Assembly (NCBI GenBank): GCA_942493385.1 | Contig: OW818699.1 | Coordinates: 1,550,001 to 1,614,000, forward strand | Direction of reading: 5' to 3' | Origin: UBA8389 sp942493385 | Lineage (GTDB): Bacteria > Bacteroidota > Bacteroidia > Bacteroidales > UBA1402 | Length of the DNA stretch: 64,000 bases | Shown: positions 19,901 to 28,843 of the stretch, one piece after another | Position numbering within the stretch: position 1 is the stretch's first letter | How the letters are laid out: each line of letters opens with the position of its first letter | Notes under the pieces: generated by a model | The model's database searches: none | Seen by the model: the letters and a program-made list of their open reading frames with translations, nothing else | Told to the model about the DNA's origin: nothing | Made by a program: the position numbers and the translations under genes

Positions 19901-20476
19901 CTGCCAATTGGCAAGAAATTGATAGCCAGTATTTTCGTGGAAGTGTCTTCGAAGCCTGCCAAAGTAGGGCCCATTATAGGACCAACGTTGATCAAGCAGT
20001 CCACCGACAGTGTCGTTTATATGGTAACCCAACTTCAGAATGCACAATTCTACCTGTGGTTTTTACCCGAAGGCATGTGGGGCTGGAGTGAAACCAACTC
20101 CATCATTGTCCACATGGCGGATTCCTCCTTCACTGGAAAGATTTTCGTTCGCGCGTTCAGTTGGTGCGGACCCAGTGAGGCCGATTCTTTGCTGGTCACC
20201 GTTAACAGAGGGGTCGGTATTGGAGTATTGCAGGATCAGGAGCTCCAATTGTATCCCAATCCTTTCCGTGATGTGCTGAATGTTCGCTTCGGTCGTAATG
20301 GAAAACTGCCCGAACGAATCGAGATTTTTGATGCCACCGGTCGTTTGATCAACCTGCCTTCGATGGAAGAGCGCACTCTGAAGCAACTCGATTTCACGGG
20401 TCGTCCATCTGGGATATACCTTCTCAAGTTGACTTATTCCGATGGGAATAAGTTGTATAAGGTGATAAAGCAATAA
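16928..20476 (+). CDS. T9SS-exported protein with three cohesin-like, Big2-like and PKD/Ig-like domains
   Basis: 1182 residues with a signal peptide. A first cohesin-like domain lies at about 23-128 (VADVLSYTLQFSYDTYYMKI). Next are a Big2-like domain (ASIDTLGWLTALAPGKTVV), a second cohesin-like domain at about 233-355, another Big2-like domain (ASVSAQGLLTALRRGNVVL), a third cohesin-like domain at about 440-565, an Ig-like domain (VRYQWMRNGLPVQGA) and about five PKD/Ig-like repeats with the pattern W-x-LP-x-G-x-x-G. Residues 1100-1182 are a T9SS sorting domain (LQLYPNPFRDVLNV, IEIFDATGRLI, PSGIYLLKL). It is a non-catalytic surface scaffold by design. The dockerin protein is directly upstream, 11 bases away, so binding between them is plausible but untested. 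A strong bidirectional terminator follows. Confidence 0.85.
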   Translation: MKKINLLFLLLLLSSIQVRGEDVSIALNMPDTDMTVGEVADIPINVTGNFSVADVLSYTLQFSYDTYYMKIESVEVAGTIAAVFGEPAVKFGTGLITISGAGSVPLSGTGVFLKLRIRALNTGWPRLEKNNDRMNLWNEGSPLMTRNFGYIRINAPQSFGVWSNTNMLAKGERLRYSAGSNAPPVSWAVGNPALASIDTLGWLTALAPGKTVVVATDTNGVRGVSQELEIRPARISVQSRMEQWPGDTIDVPVWISDLSGLDILSGQIRMGYYKEILEPIGVIQNGTLLNNALLEMTIGDNQLSLVFATSAPISGNDTLVILRFKVKPNPSGSSNVDFLNVRLNESIQVAVSNGTFSVRQPSWRYIYPNEASLIVGESAQFRVEGQGILPYVWKCSDPTVASVSAQGLLTALRRGNVVLTVTDSAGISVSTQSLKIRDTRILMPDTSICYYSGMLRYPIRMDALPRFESILSLQSSLKYDTFYVDLDRLELATSIPSDWSLTTNESPESIQFAASGSTPLIKSGDLLYLWFRLKPNFHSGAWSSLQLGSWLFNEGFPTTLIDQTGTIQGKSKHSGYASITCDNQYWSCLHDTIRFHSQIWDAAPVRYQWMRNGLPVQGANAPDWFTTVLNHLDTVSCKVTSLDPCIEDSVLLTNRIPVFLKMPPARPDSLTGDTLVFTGERAEYEVHLKNWDVQYHWQLPPGFELNSTSSTIYVTVTDTARSGYVSVSTWNDCGTSETLRLYVRVRTKPIVPGGIRIGGPEVVCAGERNVVYRIPPIPNTDAYHWVLPDGFSGFSRSDSMMVQVHDTATNGYISVFYVFEKDTTYIAERYIEVKHRPESLGSIWGPETLFNQDTIMYTIDWNPDVESFEWLLPQGLAGPASTSNWIRVAAQSTTLNGWIYVIGHGRCGVSDTSRLKVAYYQDTTVVKPEIIGPQYVCAGEDSLVYRLINCLDRFPLSWELPAGMTGSSNTDSIMVRIGPSTVSDSLHVFAMLPIGKKLIASIFVEVSSKPAKVGPIIGPTLIKQSTDSVVYMVTQLQNAQFYLWFLPEGMWGWSETNSIIVHMADSSFTGKIFVRAFSWCGPSEADSLLVTVNRGVGIGVLQDQELQLYPNPFRDVLNVRFGRNGKLPERIEIFDATGRLINLPSMEERTLKQLDFTGRPSGIYLLKLTYSDGNKLYKVIKQ

Positions 20477-20482
20477 TCAATG

Positions 20483-20518
20483 AAAAATGGCTGAATTCGA
20501 TTGGATTCAGCCATTTTT
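20483..20518. terminator. Bidirectional terminator
   Basis: A 14-bp perfect stem (AAAAATGGCTGAAT at 20483-20496 with its complement at 20505-20518) and an 8-base loop, with A- and T-runs at the two ends. It serves the cohesin gene and the convergent PPDK-like gene, whose stop overlaps the T-run. Confidence 0.9.
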
Positions 20519-20519
20519 T

Positions 20520-23483
20520 TTAGGGTTCGGGTTTAAGGACCACGCCTTTATTCAACTTCCCGTCGGTTTTAATTAATGCGGGATTCTCGAATCGAATGTG
20601 ACGCACAAAATCGTTTTCGAATAGGCAGGGTTGCGCGTTCAAATAGTCGAAGTCACACCAGTTTTCGGAAGTCTGCTTGCCCACGGTGTAGTAATTCACC
20701 CCAAACGAAGTAAGGTTTTGGAAAAAGTGCGTGCCCTGACTCGGATCGATGGGATAACTCGACATATCCGCTTCCACAATGAGCCTGGCGCCAGCAATTT
20801 GGGGCCATTTGACAGGAATGCCTAACCAAGGATCACTGGATCCCCAACGACCCGGACCAATCAAGATGTAGCCCCGGCCTTGTTCCGTCAACTTTTTATT
20901 CAGTTTTTCCACTTCGTAAACCGTCAGCTGATTCTTGCTGCCCTGGAACGATTCAGGCTTGACATAAATCAGGTCATAGACATCGTTTTCAACACCATGC
21001 CCCAACGCATTCTTCGTCTTCATCAGGAGCCTTTCACGAGGAATCGCGTCCAGGTCTTCGTCCAGCATCACCTTGGTATCCACAATGGGCCGAATTTGAA
21101 GCATGTAGAAGGTTTTATCCCCACTTTCATCGGGTTTCAATTCCACCGCGAACTCGATTTCCACCGGCCTGCCCATTTCTTTTTGCCCTTGATCCAGAAT
21201 CCGTTCGAGAATCTTGGCCAGTGGGAACGTGTCGTTTTGCAGAATATGAGCGAAGGAAATGACTTTACGACCAGGTCCCCACACGCCATCCCTCAACATC
21301 TGGTCGGCAGGGTCAAAGGTCGAAGCCAGATGGGTCAACGTTCCGTCTGCCTCTGCTTCTTGAACGCTGCATTTTAGGAGATTCTGTCCGTCGTCCGTAC
21401 TCAGGTGGTAATTCCGATTGCTCAAATCAAGACTGAGAAATTGCGTTTGAGTTTCCCTTAGGGCATAATCCAACGAGCTCATTTGCAGAATACTGTGCGG
21501 ATGTTTCGGCGAAAAACGCAGCGTCAGACCACCGTCCACGATGTACTTGCCCAAACCGAGCGCCACATTGGCAATGCCTTCCTCAGGCAATTCGTGCCCG
21601 ATTGGGTAGTAATTCAGCGAACGCGCTACGCCCGAAAAGGTCGGATAATGTCTGTTCCCGTAGCTGTTTCCGCAAACTTCCTCCAAAATGATGGCCATCT
21701 TTTCCTGATCGATGATGTTGGAAGTCGCCTTCATGTAGGCCCTGCTGCTTTCAAAGAACACCGATGCGTAGACCCCTTTGATGGCATTCTTCAGCATCAG
21801 CAACACTTTTTCGATGTCTTCGTCGAACGGTATCATGTAGGTGGAGTAGATGCCTGCAAAAGGTTGGTAATGAGCATCTTCCAAAAGACTGGAGGAGCGG
21901 ATGGCAATGGGTTTGCGCACTACGGACAGGAAGGCCCTGAGGTTCAGATTGAAGCCGTCCGGCAAGTGCGAGTTCATAAAAGTCTCCAGAATTTCTTCGT
22001 CCGAAGCCTCCGATAAAGCGACGGGGTAAAGGTTGTTGTTCTCCATGAACTGGTCGAAAATCTCCGTGCAAAGCACCAACGTTTTTGGAATGCAAACATT
22101 GACACCCTCAAAATCGTTCAGTTCCACATTGCGTTTAATCATGGCATCGATAAATGCCAAGCCACGTCCTTTTCCGCCCAGCGAACCTTCGCCAAACCGC
22201 ACAAAGTTGGAATATTTGTCGAACCGGTCCCGCTTGAATTCAGCGATGATTCCCATGTTTTTGGTCCGACGGTACATCACGATGGCGTTGAAAATGACCG
22301 TACGGATTTCGTCAATGTTTTTGTAATCGTCCATGTGGATGTCTTCCAGGAACTTGGCTAACGGAAACATGGCCCTGGAATACAGCCAGCGGGAAATGTG
22401 GTTGCGTTCCAAATGAAATCGCAACAAGTCCTCTGGAATCGTGAAAATCTGTTCCTGCAATTCCTTCAGATTACGAATGCGCATCACTTCTAGGTTCGTA
22501 TTCGGTTGGTTGAAAACGAAATCGCCGAATCCAAAATTGTCGGTGAGCAACTGGCGCAATTCCTGCGGAAACGTCTTGGATGCCTTATCGATGAAACCTG
22601 CACCGAGTTCCTCCGCCCAGCGTTGATTGCTGGTGTCGGACGAATCCAAAATGATGGGCAACACAGGGTCAGCATTTCTTACCCTTCGGCAGAACCGCAG
22701 ACCGGCTTCTTTGTCTTTAACACCTTCTCGGCTGAAACTCATGTCGGAGACGATACCGAGCATGTCTTTCTGATGTTTGCGAAACAAGGCCCTGGCTTCC
22801 TCGTAGGTCCTAGCCAGCAGGATTTTTGGCCGACCGCGCATTCGTAGCATCTGCTGGTGACCATTGAGCGCTTCCGTCGCGAAATTTCTGGATTGCTCCA
22901 AGACGAATTTGTATAAATTGGGTAAGATGGACGAATAAAACCGGACAGAATCTTCCACCAAAAGTATCACCCGAACACCAACCGATTCGATGTCCTGTTC
23001 CACATTCATCTTGTCCTCAATCAGTTTGATGATGGCCAAGAGCAAATCGGCATTGCCCAACCAGCTGAACACATAGTCTACGGAAGAAAGGTCGGCTTGG
23101 GCGATGTATTTGGAAACCTCGCGCGAAAACGGCGTCAGAACAACGAGTGGAAGGTCCGGATAGATTTCCTTGATGATGGAAGGAATTCTGAAATTGAGGT
23201 CCTGCTTGTCGCTGGGCATGCAGATTACCAGCTCATAATTGTTATTTTTCAGTTCCTCCATGGCCTCCCCCTGAGTGGACACCTGTGTGAATCGTGGGGG
23301 ATACCTCAAATTTAAAGAGACGTACTCATTGAAGATCAGCTCATCCACCCTTCCGTCGTCTTCCAGCACAAACGCATCGTATTTGCTGGCAATCAGCAAA
23401 ATGTTGTAGATGCGCTTGGTCATCAGTTTGGCAAACGACGTATCTTTGAAATATAGTTTACGGAAGGATTTTTTGCTGTTCAT
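20520..23483 (-). CDS. Receiver / PEP-synthase ATP-grasp (PPDK_N) fusion protein
   Basis: 987 residues. About 20-150 is receiver-like (NILLIASKYDAFVLEDDG) but lacks the phospho-Asp. About 168-320 is a fuller receiver: VEDS acidic pair, Asp in GIVSDMSF, Ser-rich ILDSSD, Lys in FIDKAS. From about 430 a pyruvate phosphate dikinase N-terminal ATP-binding domain follows (FGEGSLGGKGRGL, PIAIRSSSLLED), then a C-terminal GRWGSSDPWLGIPV block. The phospho-histidine and PEP-binding domains of true PEP synthase or PPDK are not visible, so this is probably not a gluconeogenic enzyme but an ATP-dependent phosphotransferase controlled by phosphorylation. The exact reaction is unknown. It stands alone, convergent to the cohesin gene and divergent from gdhA. 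Confidence 0.8.
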   Translation of the reverse strand: MNSKKSFRKLYFKDTSFAKLMTKRIYNILLIASKYDAFVLEDDGRVDELIFNEYVSLNLRYPPRFTQVSTQGEAMEELKNNNYELVICMPSDKQDLNFRIPSIIKEIYPDLPLVVLTPFSREVSKYIAQADLSSVDYVFSWLGNADLLLAIIKLIEDKMNVEQDIESVGVRVILLVEDSVRFYSSILPNLYKFVLEQSRNFATEALNGHQQMLRMRGRPKILLARTYEEARALFRKHQKDMLGIVSDMSFSREGVKDKEAGLRFCRRVRNADPVLPIILDSSDTSNQRWAEELGAGFIDKASKTFPQELRQLLTDNFGFGDFVFNQPNTNLEVMRIRNLKELQEQIFTIPEDLLRFHLERNHISRWLYSRAMFPLAKFLEDIHMDDYKNIDEIRTVIFNAIVMYRRTKNMGIIAEFKRDRFDKYSNFVRFGEGSLGGKGRGLAFIDAMIKRNVELNDFEGVNVCIPKTLVLCTEIFDQFMENNNLYPVALSEASDEEILETFMNSHLPDGFNLNLRAFLSVVRKPIAIRSSSLLEDAHYQPFAGIYSTYMIPFDEDIEKVLLMLKNAIKGVYASVFFESSRAYMKATSNIIDQEKMAIILEEVCGNSYGNRHYPTFSGVARSLNYYPIGHELPEEGIANVALGLGKYIVDGGLTLRFSPKHPHSILQMSSLDYALRETQTQFLSLDLSNRNYHLSTDDGQNLLKCSVQEAEADGTLTHLASTFDPADQMLRDGVWGPGRKVISFAHILQNDTFPLAKILERILDQGQKEMGRPVEIEFAVELKPDESGDKTFYMLQIRPIVDTKVMLDEDLDAIPRERLLMKTKNALGHGVENDVYDLIYVKPESFQGSKNQLTVYEVEKLNKKLTEQGRGYILIGPGRWGSSDPWLGIPVKWPQIAGARLIVEADMSSYPIDPSQGTHFFQNLTSFGVNYYTVGKQTSENWCDFDYLNAQPCLFENDFVRHIRFENPALIKTDGKLNKGVVLKPEP

Positions 23484-23684
23484 GGTAAATTATAAAAATG
23501 TGCAAAAAAAGGGGTTTAACTTGCATATAGTCAAAAAACATTCTAATTTTGGGGTATAAAACGGGTCTTAAGCTTACATTATGATAGTTTTACCTCGTTG
23601 CTACCCACCAGGCGGTTTTTTTGGAAGTTTCCGTCTGCTGTTGCAAATGTAACGAAAACCGAATGCATACTCACGCTTTTTGCC

Positions 23685-23692
23685 TATATTTG
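23685..23692 (+). promoter_or_regulatory. -7 promoter box for gdhA (first copy)
   Basis: TATATTTG matches TAnnTTTG, 35 bases before the gdhA ATG. Confidence 0.6.
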
Positions 23693-23726
23693 ATACGCTT
23701 CTCTTAACTTTTCAACGAAACACCGT

Positions 23727-25064
23727 ATGGACATCAATCTATTCATGAATGCGCTCGAAGCCAAGCACCCGGGCGAAAAAGAATTTCTGCAGGCCGTTCA
23801 CGAAGTACTGCTCAGTGTGGAAACCATTTACAACCAGCATCCTGAGTTTGAGAAAGCTCGAATACTGGAACGACTGGTAGAACCCGATCGCATCCTCACC
23901 TTTAAAGTACCTTGGATAGACGATGCAGGCAGAATTCAAGTGAACCTGGGTTACCGTGTGCAATTCAACAACGCCATTGGCCCGTATAAAGGTGGCTTGC
24001 GTTTCCATGCTTCCGTCAACCTTTCCATATTGAAGTTCCTGGGTTTTGAGCAAACCTTCAAGAATGCCCTCACTACACTGCCCATGGGCGGTGCCAAGGG
24101 AGGTTCCGACTTCAGCACCCGTGGCAAATCCGATGCTGAAATCGAACGGTTCTGCCACAGCTTCATGTTGGAACTTTGGCACAACATCGGTGCCGAAACC
24201 GACGTTCCTGCCGGTGACATTGGCGTAGGTGCCCGCGAAATCGGTTTCCTCTATGGCATGTACAAGAAATTGGCCCGTCAGAACACGGGCGTTTTGACCG
24301 GAAAAAGCTTGGAATACGGTGGTTCACTTGTTCGCCCCGAAGCCACCGGTTTCGGCGGTCTGTACTTTGTCCGCCAGATGCTGTCCACTCAGGGTAGGGG
24401 CATCGAAGGCAAAACCATCGCCATTTCCGGCTTCGGAAACGTGGCTTGGGGAGCCGCCACCAAAGCTGTTGAAATGGGCGCAAAAGTGGTGACACTTTCA
24501 GGACCAGACGGTTATGTATTCGATCCGGAAGGACTGAACGAAGAAAAAATTGCCTACATGTTGGAGTTGCGTGACAGCAACAACGACGTGATAGAACCGT
24601 ATGCCGCTAAGTTTAATGCCACGTTTTTTGCAGGCAAGCGTCCTTGGGAGCAGAAAGTCGATATCGCCTTGCCTTGTGCTACCCAAAACGAATTGAACGG
24701 CGACGATGCTCGCATGCTGATTGCGAATGGAGTCCTCTGTGTCGGTGAAATCTCCAATATGGGTTGCACGCCCGACGCCATTGATGCCTTTATTCAGGCT
24801 CGCGTCATGTACGGTCCAGGCAAAGCTGTGAATGCAGGTGGTGTCGCTACCTCTGGTTTGGAAATGACCCAGAACGCCATGCACTTGTCTTGGCCTGCCG
24901 AAGAAGTCGATGCCCGCTTGAAGCAGATCATGGCAGACATTCACGACCAATGTCAGCGCTATGGAAAGGAAGCGGATGGTTATATCAATTATATGAAAGG
25001 CGCAAACGTAGCTGGTTTCATGAAAGTCGCCCGAGCCATGTTGGAACAAGGCTATCTCGGTTAG
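23727..25064 (+). CDS. gdhA: Glutamate dehydrogenase, hexameric (copy 1)
   Basis: Glutamate dehydrogenase interconverts glutamate with 2-oxoglutarate and ammonia. The protein has 445 residues, typical of the bacterial NADP-type hexameric class. Visible are the substrate block GPYKGGLRFH, the catalytic-lysine segment TTLPMGGAKGGSDF near 118-131, DVPAGDIGVGAREIG, and the Rossmann motif AISGFGNVAWGAA near 230. A second 445-residue gdhA lies at 34293-35630 on the other strand. The two differ in the cofactor region (GFGNVA here, GSGNVA there), so the copies may differ in cofactor or expression; which uses NADH cannot be settled by eye. Confidence 0.95.
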   Translation: MDINLFMNALEAKHPGEKEFLQAVHEVLLSVETIYNQHPEFEKARILERLVEPDRILTFKVPWIDDAGRIQVNLGYRVQFNNAIGPYKGGLRFHASVNLSILKFLGFEQTFKNALTTLPMGGAKGGSDFSTRGKSDAEIERFCHSFMLELWHNIGAETDVPAGDIGVGAREIGFLYGMYKKLARQNTGVLTGKSLEYGGSLVRPEATGFGGLYFVRQMLSTQGRGIEGKTIAISGFGNVAWGAATKAVEMGAKVVTLSGPDGYVFDPEGLNEEKIAYMLELRDSNNDVIEPYAAKFNATFFAGKRPWEQKVDIALPCATQNELNGDDARMLIANGVLCVGEISNMGCTPDAIDAFIQARVMYGPGKAVNAGGVATSGLEMTQNAMHLSWPAEEVDARLKQIMADIHDQCQRYGKEADGYINYMKGANVAGFMKVARAMLEQGYLG

Positions 25065-25101
25065 AGGGATTTTCACTAACTTTGGCTTTGTGGAAACCCG
25101 A

Positions 25102-26286
25102 ATGCCGACCAACGAAGAAAAAGCATTTGTGCAGGAGCATCTGCACGAGGATGTGTCCGCTCTGGCCTTAAGGCTAGGGCGGTTTCCGCATTTGAATGCC
25201 AACGTCATACTTCGTCAAGTGGCAGGATATCAGGTTCTTTCTAAAAAAGTACCAACCTGGGCATCCAATCCTGATTTAATTTTCTCGGACTCATTGCCGT
25301 TGGAGCAATGTTCTTCAGAAGCGACAGCTCGGTATAAAGCCAGCATCATGCCTACAAGCGTTCGCAGTTTGGCCGACCTGACCGGTGGGCTGGGAGTGGA
25401 CTTCGCTTTTTTGGCAGCTGGAAAAACCAAGGCCTTGTATGTAGAGCGTCGAGCGGATTTGGCACAAATTGCCTTGGAGAATTTCAAAGCATTGGGTTTG
25501 ACCCAAGTGGAAGTGCTTCAGGGTGATGGCCCTACTAAGTTAAACGAACCCTTCGACCTACTTTACCTCGACCCAGCCCGCCGCGACGCCAAAGGTGGCA
25601 AAGTCGTCGCCCTCAGCGATTGCGAACCCGACATCGCCACCATCAAGTCAGCTCTATTCACGAAAGCACCACTGCTTCTGGTCAAGCTTTCCCCCATGCT
25701 CGACATCGCCCTGGCCCTCAAGCAACTGCCCGAAACCACTGAAGTGCATGTGGTTTCCGTCGATGGCGAATGCAAGGAACTACTCTTCCTGATGGCTTCC
25801 GAAACCAGCGTTCAAGAACCTCGCATTGTTTGCGTCAACCTCCGTAGCAAAGGCCCTTCGCAACTCTTTAGTTTTACTAAGTCCGAAGAACAATCCGCGT
25901 TTTGCCGCATCGCCGAAACGCCCCAAAAATACCTCTACGAACCCAACGCCTCCCTCCTCAAGGCCGGTGCCTTTTCCATCCTGACTCAAGCCTTCGACCT
26001 CAATAAACTGCATCCCAACAGCCATTTATACACATCCGAAACCCTTATTGAAAATTTCCCCGGCCGAGCCTTCCGCATCGAATCCGTTTTCTCCGTCCAT
26101 CCCAAAGACCTCAAAATTCATTTGGCCGGTCTCACCAAAGCCAACATCAGCACACGCAATTTCCCCGAAACCGTCGCCGACCTTCGCAAGAAAACCAAGC
26201 TCAAGGACGGGGGCGATACGTTTGTATTTGCCACCACCCTTAAGGATGGCAAGAAAGTGCTTATTAAATGCAGTAAACTTCAATAA
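25102..26286 (+). CDS. SAM-dependent methyltransferase with THUMP-like C-terminal domain
   Basis: 394 residues from ATG 25102; an in-frame GTG four codons earlier is possible. The SAM motif LADLTGGLGVDFAFLAAG is near 92, then LYVERRADLAQIALENF, and the catalytic-site-like DPARRDAKGG near 150-160, as in RNA or DNA N-methyltransferases of the TRM/RsmD type. The C-terminal third has the look of the Bacteroidota THUMP_like family (FPETVADLRKKTKLKDGG, FVFATTLKDGKKVLI). An RNA substrate is expected but not shown. It follows gdhA by 37 bases in the same direction and may be read from the same promoter. Confidence 0.82.
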   Translation: MPTNEEKAFVQEHLHEDVSALALRLGRFPHLNANVILRQVAGYQVLSKKVPTWASNPDLIFSDSLPLEQCSSEATARYKASIMPTSVRSLADLTGGLGVDFAFLAAGKTKALYVERRADLAQIALENFKALGLTQVEVLQGDGPTKLNEPFDLLYLDPARRDAKGGKVVALSDCEPDIATIKSALFTKAPLLLVKLSPMLDIALALKQLPETTEVHVVSVDGECKELLFLMASETSVQEPRIVCVNLRSKGPSQLFSFTKSEEQSAFCRIAETPQKYLYEPNASLLKAGAFSILTQAFDLNKLHPNSHLYTSETLIENFPGRAFRIESVFSVHPKDLKIHLAGLTKANISTRNFPETVADLRKKTKLKDGGDTFVFATTLKDGKKVLIKCSKLQ

Positions 26287-26399
26287 ATACACCGTCAAAT
26301 TGGTAAGATGATTGCCAATAATCTTATTGCCCAATTAGCCATTGATACCGTCTATATCTTTATCGTTTTAATCGATTTTTTATATCGAATTGATGTTTC

Positions 26400-26407
26400 T
26401 ACTTTTG
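26400..26407 (+). promoter_or_regulatory. -7 promoter box for the TonB receptor
   Basis: TACTTTTG matches TAnnTTTG, 39 bases before ATG 26446. Confidence 0.5.
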
Positions 26408-26445
26408 TACAAAATCATTTGATACTGCAAACTATACATACAATC

Positions 26446-28830
26446 ATGAGCAACCGAAAATTCGCACTCGTCTTTCTGCTCCTGCTGACAGCCACTTTTG
26501 GATTTGCCCAAAAAGGTACCATTAAAGGCCGCATCTTCAATGCAAAATCCAACGAGCCGTTGGAATTCTGCACGGTCTACATTCAGGGCAGCACCATCGG
26601 TTCCACTTCCGACTTGGACGGGAACTACCTCTTCACTGGCATTAAACCCGGTTTTTATCGCCTTGTCACCAGCTCCGTCGGTTTCGAGCCATCCGTATCG
26701 CCTGAAATCCAGGTGGCTGGCAATCAAACCGTTTTCGTGGACATACCAGTCACGGAAAAGTCTCAGGAACTTCGTGAGGTTGTTGTTAATCAGCCTTTCA
26801 CCTTGCGTAAACTAGCCAGCCCTGTTTCGCTGCTCACCATTGGGGTGCAGGACATTGAAAAAAGTGCCGGTGTGAACCGCGACGTCTCCAAAGTATTGCA
26901 ATCCCTGCCCGGTGTGGGTTCCACCAGTCCGCAGCGCAACGACCTGATCGTACGTGGTGGTGGCCCTTCCGAAAACGTATTCTACCTGGACGGTGTGGAA
27001 ATTCCTGTCATCAACCACTTTGCCACACAGGGTTCCTCCGGTGGAACGGTTGGTGTCATCAACCCCGATTTCGTCCGTGAAATAAACTTTTATTCGGGTG
27101 CTTTTCCAGCCAACAGAAGCAATGCATTGAGTTCTGTCATGGACATTCAACAACGGGATGGAAGCACTGACCGCATTCATACGACGGGGACCTTTGGAGC
27201 ATCCGACGCTGGTGTAACGCTGGACGGCCCGCTTAGTAAAAATGCCACATTCATTGTTTCTGCCCGCCAGTCCTATCTCCAATATTTGTTCAAGGCCATT
27301 GGTTTGCCGTTTCTGCCTACTTATACCGATTTTCAGTACAAAGTGAAGTTTCGCTTTGGCACCCGCAACGAACTTACCTTGTTGGGTATCGGGGCCATCG
27401 ACGACTTTACGCTGAATACGAGCATCGCCAATCCGACTGAAAGCCAGACCTATATTTTGGCCTACTTGCCTGTCTACAAGCAATGGAATTACACGGTCGG
27501 TGCCGTTTACAAGCATTTCACCGATAAGTACAACGATACCTGGGTGATCAGCCGCAACATGCTTCGGAACGCCAATTTCAAATACCTTGACAACGACGAA
27601 ACCAAAGCTAAGACGCAGAATTACCTCTCGGACGAAGCCGAAAACAAGCTTCGCTTCGAACGCAATTATCCGGACCTGCCCATCAAGCTGTTGGTCGGTG
27701 CCGGTGTGAAATATGCCCATTACACGAACGAAACCTACCGCCAGGTGCTTATCGCAGGTACGCCAACTGCGTTGAACTATTCGACCGACCTGAATCTGCT
27801 TGGTTACCAAGCTTTCTTGCAGGCTTCGGACACTTATTTGGACGAAAGCCTGCGCTTGTCCTTCGGCCTGAACTTCAGCGGAAACAATTATAACAAGAAC
27901 ATGGCCAACCCGCTTCAACAAATTTCTCCTAGGATTTCAGCCTCCTATGCGTTGACCCCTACGTTGAACCTGAACGCCAATGTGGGACGCTATGTGATGC
28001 AACCTTCGTACACCAGCCTTGGTTTCAGGGATGTAACAGGCACGTTGGTGAATCAAAACGAGAACGTTCGTTTTACTGGCTCCAATCAAGCGGTTCTTGG
28101 TCTTGAATACAAACCCTCCGAAAAAGTTCGCTTCACCATGGAAGGTTTCTACAAAGCCTACGATCATTACAACATGTCAGTAGCTGAAGGCATCAGCATG
28201 GCCAGTAAGGGTACCGAATACGGCCAAGTGGGCGATGAGCAAATCGTTTCCAACGGTCAGGGTCGTGCCTACGGTGTCGAATTTCTGGCTAAAATTTGGG
28301 AGCTGAAAGGTTTGAACGTAAGCTCTACGTTGACTTTGTTCAAAAGCGAATTCACCAATGTCGCAGGAGACTACTTGCCCAGTTCTTGGGATGTGGGCCG
28401 CCTCTTCAACCTGCAAGCCAGTTACAAATTCGGGAAAAGTTGGAACATTGCCGGTCGCTGGCATTATTCCGGTGGATCGCCCTATACGCCCATTGACGAA
28501 CCGCTTTCCAGCCTCAAGACCGTTTGGGACAGCCGCAATCTGCCGTACATTGACTATTCGCGTTACAATTCCGAACGCCTCGGTCTGTCGCACCTGCTCG
28601 ATTTGAGGATCGACAAGGAGTTCTATTTCAAGAAATGGATGCTCGACGTCTACATCGATGTCCAGAACGTCTATGCCTTTCAAACCCAATCGGTTCCCAA
28701 CTACACCAATCTCGATGTTTCAGGTAGTCCGGTGACCAATGCTGGTGATCCCAGTCGTTATGTCTTGAGAGAAATTCCTAACTTTGGTGGAACAGTTTTG
28801 CCTACCATCGGTATTATGGTCAAATTTTAA
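26446..28830 (+). CDS. TonB-dependent receptor with carboxypeptidase-like N-terminal domain
   Basis: 794 residues from ATG 26446, where the signal peptide starts (KFALVFLLLLTATFGFAQ); the longer frame from 26308 reads through the promoter. About 24-105 is a CarboxypepD_reg-like domain (GTIKGRIFNAKSNEPLEFCTV). The plug follows (SKVLQSLPGVGSTSPQRNDLIVRGGGPSENVFYLDGVEIP), then a barrel ending in IGIMVKF. No SusD gene accompanies it; instead a small secreted protein follows 13 bases downstream. The ligand is unknown; the arrangement without SusD resembles metal or small-molecule receptors more than glycan transporters. Confidence 0.9.
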   Translation: MSNRKFALVFLLLLTATFGFAQKGTIKGRIFNAKSNEPLEFCTVYIQGSTIGSTSDLDGNYLFTGIKPGFYRLVTSSVGFEPSVSPEIQVAGNQTVFVDIPVTEKSQELREVVVNQPFTLRKLASPVSLLTIGVQDIEKSAGVNRDVSKVLQSLPGVGSTSPQRNDLIVRGGGPSENVFYLDGVEIPVINHFATQGSSGGTVGVINPDFVREINFYSGAFPANRSNALSSVMDIQQRDGSTDRIHTTGTFGASDAGVTLDGPLSKNATFIVSARQSYLQYLFKAIGLPFLPTYTDFQYKVKFRFGTRNELTLLGIGAIDDFTLNTSIANPTESQTYILAYLPVYKQWNYTVGAVYKHFTDKYNDTWVISRNMLRNANFKYLDNDETKAKTQNYLSDEAENKLRFERNYPDLPIKLLVGAGVKYAHYTNETYRQVLIAGTPTALNYSTDLNLLGYQAFLQASDTYLDESLRLSFGLNFSGNNYNKNMANPLQQISPRISASYALTPTLNLNANVGRYVMQPSYTSLGFRDVTGTLVNQNENVRFTGSNQAVLGLEYKPSEKVRFTMEGFYKAYDHYNMSVAEGISMASKGTEYGQVGDEQIVSNGQGRAYGVEFLAKIWELKGLNVSSTLTLFKSEFTNVAGDYLPSSWDVGRLFNLQASYKFGKSWNIAGRWHYSGGSPYTPIDEPLSSLKTVWDSRNLPYIDYSRYNSERLGLSHLLDLRIDKEFYFKKWMLDVYIDVQNVYAFQTQSVPNYTNLDVSGSPVTNAGDPSRYVLREIPNFGGTVLPTIGIMVKF

Positions 28831-28843
28831 AAGCCCTGCTGAA

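Noticed and set aside
26812..27921. 369-residue open frame opposite the TonB receptor
   Set aside because: Antisense shadow; the receptor frame is supported by signal peptide, plug and barrel.
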